From Viola odorata (lineage: Eukaryota > Streptophyta > Magnoliopsida > Malpighiales > Violaceae): a stretch of 64,000 nt of DNA. The translations under genes were made by a program, and so were the position numbers. Under the pieces are notes generated by a model that was not told the origin of the DNA, did not search any database, and worked only from the letters and a program-made list of their open reading frames with translations. The DNA is taken from the NCBI GenBank assembly GCA_963691705.1, contig OY829539.1:75985255-76049254 (forward strand). Reading direction: 5' to 3'. Of this stretch, positions 44,001 to 53,502 are shown piece by piece. Each line of letters opens with the position of its first letter. The stretch's first letter is position 1.

Positions 44001-45365
44001 CACCAGTCAGGTATTTTCTACATGTTTACAAAAGTTGTCTGTTATTTTTCCCATTCTTGGTCATTGACAAATTTATTGGTGATTTAGTGCAAAATTCTTT
44101 GTAATGCTAGTTGATTCCCCACTGTTCTGATTGAGGATTTTATCTGCAGGTATATGTGCATAGCAAGATCATGATAGTTGACGATTCTGCAGTTTTGATC
44201 GGATCAGCTAATGTTAATGATAGGAGTTTACTTGGTTCACGAGATTCTGAGGTATTACTTAACCCAAGGTCTTTATAATCAGGTTGACATTTTATGATCA
44301 GTTTCCCTTCAAACGGTATATTTTTATCACCCACTGGCGTCAGAATATAAGCTGCTTCTTAGTTCCTCACAGTATTATCGTGTCTTTGTCAGATTGGTCT
44401 GCTAATTGAAGACAAAGAGATGGTTGAATCATCAATGGGAGGGAAACCTTGGAAGGCTGGAAAATTTGCTGTTAGCCTTCGTCTCACCCTTTGGTCTGAA
44501 CACCTTGGTCTTCGTCCCAGTGAGGTTAGCATGTCTTACCTGGAATTATTAGCTGCTAGACAGTTCACGAAACACTGAAACATATCTCAGCACTTCATAA
44601 CATCCTGTTGATACTCATGTACCTGTCATTTTTCCTTCATTTTTTAGATCAATCAAATTATCGACCCAGTAGTTGATTCAACTTATAAAGATGTATGGAT
44701 GGCAACTGCAAAGGTGAGATAAAAAAATGTCTTGACAAGCATCGATGGCATTATTTTGCTTGAATAATTTTACCTAATGGTCATTTTGTCGGTGACTCTT
44801 TTGACAGACAAATACCATGATATACCAGGATGTCTTTTCTTGTGTGCCGAACGATCTTATACATTCCAGGTACCATTCCTCTTATGTTCTCCTTTCCCTT
44901 CTTTCCCACTCAATGACACTGCTTGTTGTAATTAGGCGTACCCTTTTGGGACTATTATATGCAAAAAGGCTTAGTAATTACTTGTTAGGAGAACCTTAGG
45001 CCTTAGCAGGTACGACCCGGTGTGAATATGGTTATTCCTTTTCCAGTGGGCTAGGGAATACATGTGGTTCAGTCATAAAAAGCATACTTATGTACTATGT
45101 TCATCCTTCTACTTGCAGAGCTGCGCTCAGACAAAGCATTGCCTATTGGAAGGATAAGCTTGGGCACACCACCATTGATTTAGGAATAGCTCCCGAAAAG
45201 CTTGAATCTTATCAAAATGGAGATGTTAAAAATACGGACTCGATGGAGAGATTACAGTCAATTCGAGGACATCTTGTTTCTTTCCCGTTGGATTTCATGT
45301 GCAAGGAAGATTTAAGACCCGTGTTTAACGAGAGTGAATATTACGCATCACAAGTTTTTCATTAA
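38024..45365 (+). CDS. PLDZETA1: Phospholipase D zeta 1-type (PX-PH-PLD)
   Basis: Hydrolyses phosphatidylcholine to phosphatidic acid and choline; plant PLD-zetas act in lipid recycling, root-hair and auxin/vesicle functions. Twenty exons: 38024-38287, 38552-38653, 38787-38902, 38998-39139, 39219-39389, 39905-40078, 40392-40634, 40727-40843, 41254-41393, 41501-41650, 41955-42111, 42193-42702, 43297-43407, 43591-43737, 43813-44010, 44150-44251, 44393-44524, 44648-44713, 44808-44869, 45119-45365. All phases join; 1116 residues, the usual zeta length. PX domain about 60-200 ([27 protein letters not shown]), PH domain about 245-350 ([19 protein letters not shown]). HKD motif 1 is HHEKVVIVD (about 492), motif 2 is [10 protein letters not shown] (His about 918); [14 protein letters not shown] precedes it. 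No C2 domain, so not the Ca-dependent alpha/beta type. No break seen. Confidence 0.97.
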
Positions 45366-46773
45366 CCTGCATGTAAAAACTGTCATAAATTATAGAGCTA
45401 GGGTCCCAAGATTGCTGCCTTCCCGCTATTTTCTTGCGGGTAATAATGCCAGCATTGTCTTAGCATTTATACCACTCGTGGATAATTAGCAAGTTCCGTA
45501 TAAAAGGAGTGATACACATACAAATACAAATAGAATGAACATTGTTGCACATAAACAATGTTTCTTTTCTTTTTCCCCTCATTGCATCAAATTAATTTAT
45601 TATTAGTACTACTTTTTGTGCAACTACTCTTTCAATTCTTTTTTAATTGATATTATTGTATAAATCACACCGATTAAAAAAAATTATTAAAAAAATTAAT
45701 AAAACAGCAACCGGTAGTAGAAAAAGTAATTTTTAACGCAAATTTCCAAACGTCAATTAAATAAGAATTTAATTTTTAAGACAGTTGAAAAAGAATAAAG
45801 GGAATACATATTATGGACGATCGGGTGCTGTGACGTTGATGAAACACGATAATATATGGTGGCTATATTGGCGATATATGGAGCTCTATGATGACATCCG
45901 TCTTACGAGCAGGTGATAGTGATTCTACAACAAACAAACCAGAATAAATAAAAGGAACAACACATGGCCAACATTAAAAGGGAAAGGAAAAAGAAGAAGA
46001 AGAGACGTAAGAAGACTGGGTGTAACTTTCCAAAAGTTCAAACCACATCCATGTTTACTAATCACTCGAAATTTCAGATACTAAAATAATAATTATTATT
46101 AGTTAAAAATTGTGAAAAATTAGAAAGAATTATTACAAATTTTTTAAAAATGTAAAAAAAAACTCATTATATATAATATGATACAGATTATTAAAAAATA
46201 TAAAAAAAATAACTTAAAATTTTAAAATGGATATCTAAAATGCAAAAAAAAATTATTTTTTTAGTCAAAACTGATCCATTAAGAAAACGTGGAGAGAGCA
46301 GGGCTCAACTTTATTTGCAAGGCTCTAATGGGTTCTTAGCGTCGGGAAATTACAGCCACTACCTTGAAAAAATCTAATCAAACCAGTAGACCCCATTAGA
46401 GACCATTATCATCCCTTCCCACTTTTAAAGTTTTAGGATAATGTCAGAATCATTGTTAATTATAGTGACTGGAAGAACAAACTAGAACTTGGGTGCATGT
46501 GGCAACCCAACATTACATAGAGATATTCTCAGGCTGCCAAAATCATTTTCTTCTTCTCCCTTTTGTTTTGCTCTTCTTATCTTTATATGTTTCTTTAGTC
46601 CAAAGATTAGCTAGCGATATATGGAAGTCGCAGTATATCTAATTATTGCGTATTTTTTATAAGGTAGATTATGAGTTCGATTTATAGTGAAATAAGAAAC
46701 GAGATTATTCCCTTCATAAATAAATAATCAAAAATTAGCTACCAATTGTTCCTTCAGTTTTTTCCTCTTTTCA
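45366..46773. other. Intergenic, no gene seen
   Basis: 3' flank of PLD-zeta followed by AT-rich DNA. No ORF with support. TATGAGTTCGATTTATAG near 46669 resembles a B-box-like word that recurs near 58060 (TATGAGTTCAATCTCTAA), possibly from a SINE-like family, not proven. Confidence 0.45.
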
Positions 46774-47760
46774 GAGTTTTTTTAGCTTTGCATGCCCCTC
46801 TACTTAGCTAAAATGAACACTCCATACCCTCCGTTAGTCAACTAATGGAAGCTTACATGGCACTTTGACCATTAGTCTTTACTAAAATATATTATTTTGT
46901 GCCAAATCAGCAATGACACGTTGGAAGTTGCTAACGTGGCATTTTGGTGAAAATATTTAAAATTCAAAATTATTATTTTTCTTTTAATTTTCGTCTCATC
47001 ACAGCACCGGAGTGGGTTGTCTAGATTGGTTAAGGGACAGTGGAGAAGGATCAATGGCTGACAATGACAGATTGGGTCTGTCAACATGAAAGGAGGTTGA
47101 GGGGCGATTAGATGGAGGAGGAGTATTGCAATTCATCATTAGCGTTTGTTATGGAGGTTCATGTAGCTAGGAGGTTCGGCGGTGGAATCATGGCAGTGTT
47201 GGCGGTTTGCAGCTTGACCGGGTAGAGTGATGCTTGGTTCAGTGAGTGTGCGGGTGAATCTGGTGATTGAAGGAGATAAGAATGGATCTGGTGAACCTGG
47301 TGAATATTGTGGCTTTTGCAATCTTCACTAAACGAAAATGAAAATAAAAAATATTAGAAAACGTTTAATTATGTACTTGAAAGAAATTACAACGCTATGA
47401 GCATCAGCTGGTGGTGATGATGATTGTAGCAAAAAGAAATGAAAGAAAAACGAAAAAACAAAGAAGAAAGGTAAGCTACGATGATGGTGTGCTGTAGTGA
47501 AACGAAAATGACAAACTGGAAAAAAATATATTATTTTTTATATTTTACCAAAAAAGCCACATCAGCGACCTCCAATATGTCACGCTGATTTGGCACAAAA
47601 TGATGTTTCTTTAATAAAAACTATCAGTCAAACGTGTCACGTAAATTTTCATTAGTAAATTGTCTAACGGAGAGACATAGGGTGTTCATTTCAGTAATGT
47701 TGAAGGGTAATAGATGCACGTCACGCATAAGTAAAGAGACACACGGAACTAAAAAAATCC
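46774..47760. mobile_element. Long-TIR, MULE-like element (about 1 kb)
   Basis: Outer arms of roughly 200 bp are inverted and diverged: GAGTTTTTTTAGC..CTACTTA, AAATGAACAC, CTCCGTTAG, TTTTGTGCCAAATCAGC and CTAACGTGGC on the left have complements in order on the right (GCTGATTTGGCACAAAA, CTAACGGAG, GTGTTCATTT, TAAGTAAAGAG). The centre (about 46990-47520) is non-repetitive, GC-richer and may be captured host DNA, but its small ORFs are not recognisable. A target duplication could not be defined, so superfamily is inferred from arm length. Confidence 0.65.
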
Positions 47761-48347
47761 TCTCGAGTCAGAATCTTGTAGGGGGACGATATGGTCCATA
47801 ACAACGAAGGCCACTTTGAAAAATTGGAGCCACGTCTAGTTTAAACTGACTATGGACGAATCTTAGGATCGGCAATGGCACCCATCATCTAGATGATAAA
47901 ATCCAAGATGGGATGCTTAATTAGTCTAATAATTAGTAAGCCATTGAAATCTGAAGATATACAATTTTATTCCTAATTGCTTTTCCACCACAAGTTTATC
48001 TTATAGTTTAACTAAAATCAACTAATCCTTACGTTAGTTACATGTTTTATTTGACCGACTCCGATTAAAGTATTGCAAATACTTTCCCTTTTCTTATAGC
48101 TGAGTGGCTCATTTTATAATTAAGTAATCCTCCAAAACGATCCAACCCACAAATTAGTAAAACACAATAAACTATAATAACTAACATCATCACGCTGACC
48201 AATTACTCCTTGACTTATCCTAGGAAAAGTCCAAACCGTCAATGAAGTAATGGGCATTGTGGTCATTTCCTAAACCCCACTAAATTTGTTCTAACGTTAT
48301 ACATTACGTACGTACTTAAGAACCTGAAGATTGAAAGACGATAGAAA
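47761..48347. promoter_or_regulatory. Intergenic and promoter of the PP2C gene
   Basis: AT-rich, no gene. The transcript start of the PP2C gene is probably near 48300, because the upstream ORF and a possible 5' UTR intron lie after 48347. No strong TATA box seen. Confidence 0.4.
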
Positions 48348-48497
48348 ATGGAGTACAAGAAACAAGAAGAAGTAGAAGAAGTAGAAGAAGAAGAAGCCTT
48401 TCAATATCAAAGTAGCAAACGTTTCTCTCGCCGGAGTGACATCACATTCAGATCAGTGAGCAGAGATAGCAACGAGGGTTTTCAGCTTTCAGGCTAA
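48348..48497 (+). CDS. Predicted 49-codon upstream ORF in the PP2C leader
   Basis: ATG in good context (AAAATGG) opens 49 codons to TAA at 48495-48497. The peptide begins MEYKKQEEVEEVEEEEAF and is then basic/Ser-rich (SSKRFSRRSDITFRSVSRDS). It is followed by ACAAG|GTCTG and, 240 bp later, ATAACAG|GAATTC, a likely 5' UTR intron, so it would be on the same mRNA as the PP2C ORF 310 bp downstream. It may limit translation of the phosphatase. Alternatively it is a chance ORF in a GAA-rich leader. Not visible as a known conserved uORF peptide. Confidence 0.35.
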   Translation: MEYKKQEEVEEVEEEEAFQYQSSKRFSRRSDITFRSVSRDSNEGFQLSG

Positions 48498-48807
48498 TTA
48501 ATAGCTGATCCTTTCCAATAAAAACAAGGTCTGTTATAATCTTTTTGACTTCTTAATGATCATATGCTGAACTTTGATTTCTCTTAATTACTCTCACCTG
48601 GCCGGACGCCCTGCATTCCACACAGGCCTTGATCAATTGTAATAATTGGCTAACTAATTTTCAAGCCAAAACTCAAAAAAATCTTCAAAGAAGACCTCTT
48701 TATTTCTTGGCAACTAATGATCTGAAGTTTTTAGTTGATCAATTTGGTACAATTGTTTCTATAACAGGAATTCGTGGTGTGCTTTAGGTTGTATATATAT
48801 AGAATCT

Positions 48808-50461
48808 ATGGTGCGTTTCCCATCTCTTCTGGATGGATTGGCAAGAACAGTTTCAATCAAGAAAGGAAGCAGGAACTGTGAGAAAGATGTAGGGAAAGAA
48901 GCTGCAGAAGCTTTGGCGAAAGACGCGAGGAAGAACGAGTTGTTGCGGAGTTCATCTGGCATTGTTAAGTCTAACAAATCAAATAATTTTACTTCAGTCT
49001 GCTCCAAGAGAGGCCAAAAAGGCATTAACCAGGATTGCTTGCTTGTATGGGAGGTAATTATTTCCCAATCTTGATCACCATTTTGGATTTCCTTTTTCTT
49101 CTTTTGATCTTGATATACGAGCTTGTTTTTGGTTTTGGTAGGAATTTGGGTGCCAAGAGGACATGATCTTTTGTGGTGTTTTCGATGGGCATGGACCATG
49201 GGGTCATGTGATTGCTAAAACTGTTAGGGAATCAGTGCCTCCTTCTTTGCTATGCAATTGGCAGGAAACTCTAGCTATGACTTCTTTAGGCATGGATTTT
49301 GAGGTTGACTTGGACAGAAACCTTCACCAATTTGACATTTGGAAGCAATCTTACTCGAAAACTTACGCTATGATTGATCAAGAACTCAAGCACAACTCTA
49401 GCATTGATTCTTTTCGCAGCGGAACCACCGCTCTAACAATTGTCAAACAGGTAGTCACGACTAATATACATAATTTTAGATACACCGCGTGCACATTTGT
49501 CCACTATTCTGATTGGTAGAAACACTTTCTTTGTCAAACTCCGTATGGATTGATTCAGAATAGCATAATGTTATGTGCATGAGATGAACCTAATAATCTC
49601 TCTGTTTTACGCAATGTAATCTCCAGGGTGAGCATCTTGTGATAGGGAATGTCGGCGATTCTCGGGCGGTGTTAGCAACAACTTCTAATGATGGCAATTT
49701 GGTGGCACTTCAGCTTTCCATTGATTTCAAGCCCAATTTACCCCGTTAGTACTCTGTCAATGATTGATAATTTAATTATGTTCATGTATCTTAATCATTA
49801 TAGATAGATTAATTATGTTCCTGCTCTTTATTTTTTCGCTAATTTGCGAGCAGAAGAGGCAGAGCGAATTGCAAATTCCCAAGGCAGAGTGTTCTGTTTA
49901 GAAGATGAGCCGGGGGTGTATAGGGTATGGATGCCAAATGGTAAATCCCCTGGCTTAGCCTTATCTAGAGCCTTTGGTGACTACTGTGTGAAAGATTTTG
50001 GCCTCATCTCCGATCCTCATGTCACTCAACGAAACATCACAAGCAGAGATCAGTTTGTCATTTTAGCAACAGATGGGGTATGTAATTTTTTCGTAGGCAC
50101 CCAATCGGTCCACTAAAAAAACAAAATGGTCTTAATAAATAATTACCTACGATATATACAAGTATTGAATCAGTGATCTCTTAGCTAAGTGATGATTCTC
50201 TAGCCGCTATTGAAGTATCTGATTTGTATCTAGGTGTGGGATGTTATTTCCAACCAAGAAGCAGTGCAGATTGTTTCTTCAACAGCAGATAGGGAAAAGG
50301 CAGCTAAGAAACTGGTGGAATGCGCTGGTCGGGCATGGAAATTTAAGAGAAGAGGCATTGCTATGGACGACATGTCGGCTATTTGCCTGTTCTTTCATCC
50401 TTCAGCACCTCCTCCGCAACTGGTTGACCCTTTCTCATCTCCAAACAAGCTAAGACCATGA
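48808..50461 (+). CDS. Protein phosphatase 2C
   Basis: Mg/Mn-dependent Ser/Thr phosphatase. Five exons: 48808-49053, 49142-49450, 49627-49744, 49854-50077, 50234-50461; 374 residues. PP2C motifs in order: CSKRGQKGINQDCLLV (motif 1), EDMIFCGVFDGHGPWGH (metal-binding Asp97 and Gly98), SGTTALTIVKQ, GEHLVIGNVGDSRAV, FKPNLPQEAERI, VWMPNGKSPGLALSRAFGD, DQFVILATDGVWDV (metal Asp) and a C-terminal Pro-rich tail. The wording FGCQEDMIFCGVFDGHGPWGH and the N-terminal extension MVRFPSLLDGLARTVSIKKG match the plant clade E style, not the ABI1 type. Exon 1 lacks a Met-Gly myristoylation start. A predicted upstream ORF and 5' UTR intron precede it. Confidence 0.93.
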
Positions 50462-51176
50462 AACTTGGCGGATGACTTATCATCCATCCCTCTCAGTGTA
50501 ATTAATTACTATTGTATGATCATCGATTTCTCGATTTATAATAAAATAAAAATGTCTACATTCTACATTTGTGCTTGAAAAATAAGAGAAAATTTGAGAA
50601 TTTTTATTATTTTAGAAAGTACTTTAAGTTTTTTTTTAAATTAAAATAAAATAAAAAGTACAATTTAAATTCTTCCTTTTAATTCAATATATGGAATTCT
50701 TTTATGAACATTAAAATTTACCTATCATACCATTATGTTTTTATGATGTTAAAGAAACACATTTAATATATATAATAATATTTATTTCTTATTTAGTTTT
50801 TTTCTATAAGCTTCCTAATTCCTATTTACATTTAACTTTAACAATGTTAATCTAAAATATAATAGAAAGCAATTCTGGTAGACGACATGTAGCTCAATGG
50901 ATACGATCCGTCGTGCATGTTAGACCGCTCGATTTCTCTCATTCTTCCTGCAAAGTAAGTGCAAACACCCATCGACGACTCTCCCCCTGCTTTCACATGA
51001 ACACTTTCCTCCACTTACCTTTCCCATTCGTCCACCTCCCTCCGTCGCGTGCGCACCGCGCGTGGCCAACCAACTCTCTCGTCGCCTCCACGTCTTCTAA
51101 CACATCAGCACTTCTCTTGCTTACCCTCTCACCCCATCCCAGACTCCGGGGACATTCCCGGCGATCTTCTCCGGTC
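50462..51176. other. Intergenic; contains a tRNA-like relic
   Basis: PP2C 3' flank, AT-rich to about 50870, then a GC-richer stretch that forms the 5' region of the following pseudogene. A tRNA-like segment with A-box and B-box-like words lies at about 50880-50945. Confidence 0.5.
50880..50945 (+). other. tRNA-derived or SINE-like relic
   Basis: TAGCTCAATGG (50890-50900) is an exact pol III A-box word (TRGCNNARYNGG); CGCTCGATTTC about 35 bases later is a degenerate B-box (GGTTCRANTCC). The acceptor and anticodon stems do not pair well, so it is not a functional tRNA gene. Confidence 0.35.
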
Positions 51177-52686
51177 ATGTCCTCATCAATCACGCAACCA
51201 TCATTCCGCGAGCTGCGCGAAGAGTCAGATTTTCACAAACTCCTCTCCCCCTCGGGCCTCATCTCCATCTGCGGCTTCGGCTCCCTACTCTCCGGCAAGT
51301 ATAATTCACGATTGCTACCATAATCATCTCACGATTTTCATTAATGTGTACTTGATTGCGCTTAGTGATTTACTTCCAATGGATTAAATGACGAGATGAT
51401 GGTGATGGTGAATTGAATAACAGAGCGGAGTGCGAGGAGTACGTTTCCGGATCTGGTGAACTTTAGAGTTGAGAGATTGGACGGTTTCCGACGAGTTTTT
51501 GCGCACGTGGCCGGTGGCTCCCATTTTCTTTGACCGAGGAATCGCCAAGCCTAAAACGAAGGTTGTTCTTCTTTTTTGCTCTCTCTTTGTATTGGGCGTT
51601 CTCCACAATGTATTTGGCTTTATTTTCATTAAAAGCTACAAGTTTTGTAGTTAATAGATTGTGGATTTGGGGTAATCAATGCAGGTGCTTTGCGGTCGTT
51701 ATAGTGATCAGGAATTTTTTCAAGTTAGATGCAAAGGTAAATTGTCTTCTCTGCAGTTTTTAATCTGATTGCAGCATTGTTCATGCCTGAAAAGTGTGAT
51801 GAAATGTTGGAAAATGCTGCCAGCTTCCCAGTGATAACAGAAACTTGTGATCAAATAATTGAGGAGGTTACTGAACATGTTTATCCTAGGGTGCACCATT
51901 AACAATAATTGAATCATGGAATGGTGATTTCACCTTTATAGATTAATCAGCAATGATCCTGTCATAACTCTTGTCCAGTGAACCGATTATGTTATCTGCT
52001 TGCCAATTTTATGTAGGAAGCAAGGAGATATATTTTCAGGCTTAGGGAAGATATGATATCCACAAGATCTGGAGAGATGATATCTTTCCTTGCCGCATTT
52101 ATCTACGCCACTGGTAAGCGATAAGTACTGTTTCTGGCTGGAGCAATGCTATGTAGCTGAATTTTGTACAGTGCTTGCGTTCCATTATATGGTATAACAT
52201 ATTTGTGAGGAATTCACCAGATGCGTGGGGGTAGTAGGCTTGGTTTCGCAACCTTGTTAACCATGCCATGGATTCAGCAACTTTTGTGATACTTTCAACA
52301 ATTGCATGATTTATGTTGAGTCATATGTTAGTAGAAACATCACTGTGTTTTGCATATGAAACAACATATGTAATGATTACAAGTAGCACGACACTGGTGT
52401 TTACATTATTTGCTTTCTAGCTGCCCAATGAGTAACAGGTTCAGTTACATTTACGAGTCTTTTTCTGTGAACTCTGTTTATATGCTAAACTTTCGTCAAA
52501 TAATTGAAGTCGTTAAATGTCCTTGCAGTGTTTTGGCAACAAAGAATCTTAGCAATGCAGCTTACAACAACTTTTTGGATCATACATTCTTAGGGGACCG
52601 TAAAACAACCATCCGTGAGTACCTTGCAAACACTGGTGCAGGCATAATGGAAGAAGAGGTCTTTGGTATACCGTTACGGAGGTTAA
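51177..52686 (+). pseudogene. Decayed gamma-glutamyl-cyclotransferase-like gene
   Basis: Plant family with the opening ICGFGSLLSERSARSTFPDL. Exon 1 51177-51294 (MSSSITQPSFRELREESDF..) ends in a GC donor (TCCG|GCAAGT); exon 2 51424-51561 reads ERSARSTFPDLVNFRVERLD..FAHV. Then an apparent 8-bp insertion (about 51508-51518, GTGGC repeated) shifts the frame and gives TGA at 51531; the other frame resumes APIFFDRGIAKPKTK. The following exon (EISSLSVEPCEGE-type, about 60 residues) is missing. 51685-51736 reads VLCGRYSDQEFFQVRCK; 52017-52113 (GSKEIYFQA*GRYDIHKIWRD) has TAG at 52043-52045; the last exon from 52529 (VLATKNLSNAAYNNFLDHTF..REYL..GIMEEE) is shifted again before RYGG. The gene cannot make the normal protein. 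I recall the family from memory; the exact enzyme activity is not established. Confidence 0.82.
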
Positions 52687-52823
52687 AATATCAAATATCA
52701 TTCTTTAGTTCCAGTTGTATTTCAAAACCAGCCGAGATCGTGGAAAGAGACTGCGTAATTCTTGTTGAAGATCTTAACCATGTTGAGTTGTACAGATTAC
52801 TTGGAACAATTTGTATTCGCTAG

Positions 52824-53502
52824 AGGAGAAAACCACTGGTTGAACAGAACATTGAATGGCCATTATTATTTATAGTAATCTTGTTTTTCCTTTGATATCC
52901 CAACTTTAAGTGCAAATCAATTGGAATAACTTTCATGATAGGCTTGTTAAACGACTGACAAGATTCACCATTGCTGCAAATAAAGTGGATGAGAATATTT
53001 CTTTCGTGTCCTTTCCATCAGTGTTGCATCTTAGGCAGCTCGTTGAAAGTGTCCTTCCCAATCTAAAACCAACCATGTAGCTGAGGAAATACCACATCGG
53101 TTGGAAATCTGAATTGTGAGTCTTGAGCGGATATAAATAGATGCGCAATAAGCCCTATCTACTTAACCTGTCCTGTCAGGGTTGAGGATGACTCGTCAAT
53201 GATCGTTCTGAGACGGCGTGTCGTGCCAACACCTTGTACGACGAACACAATTCTAGTGGCGAGTGAGACCGCCTTACTTAGGACTGGCCTTGCTCGTCAA
53301 TTTTTGGAAGCCTCCCATCTTCGGGTGAGGCTCATAACGTCTTCATTCAAAATTTTCTACCGATTATAAAAATATATTCACTTATTAATTGAGAATAATT
53401 GTAAGAACAACTTATAGTAAATGTGGAGTTAAATAAATAAAAATCTATAATACTCTCTCCATTTTCAAAAATTAAATTATGAGAAATTAAATTCTTTTTC
53501 AG
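52824..53502. other. Intergenic, no gene seen
   Basis: Between the pseudogene and the lipase stop (convergent arrangement). The open frame to 52823 after RYGG is probably old 3' UTR. A GC-richer patch at about 53170-53340 has no recognisable feature. Confidence 0.5.
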
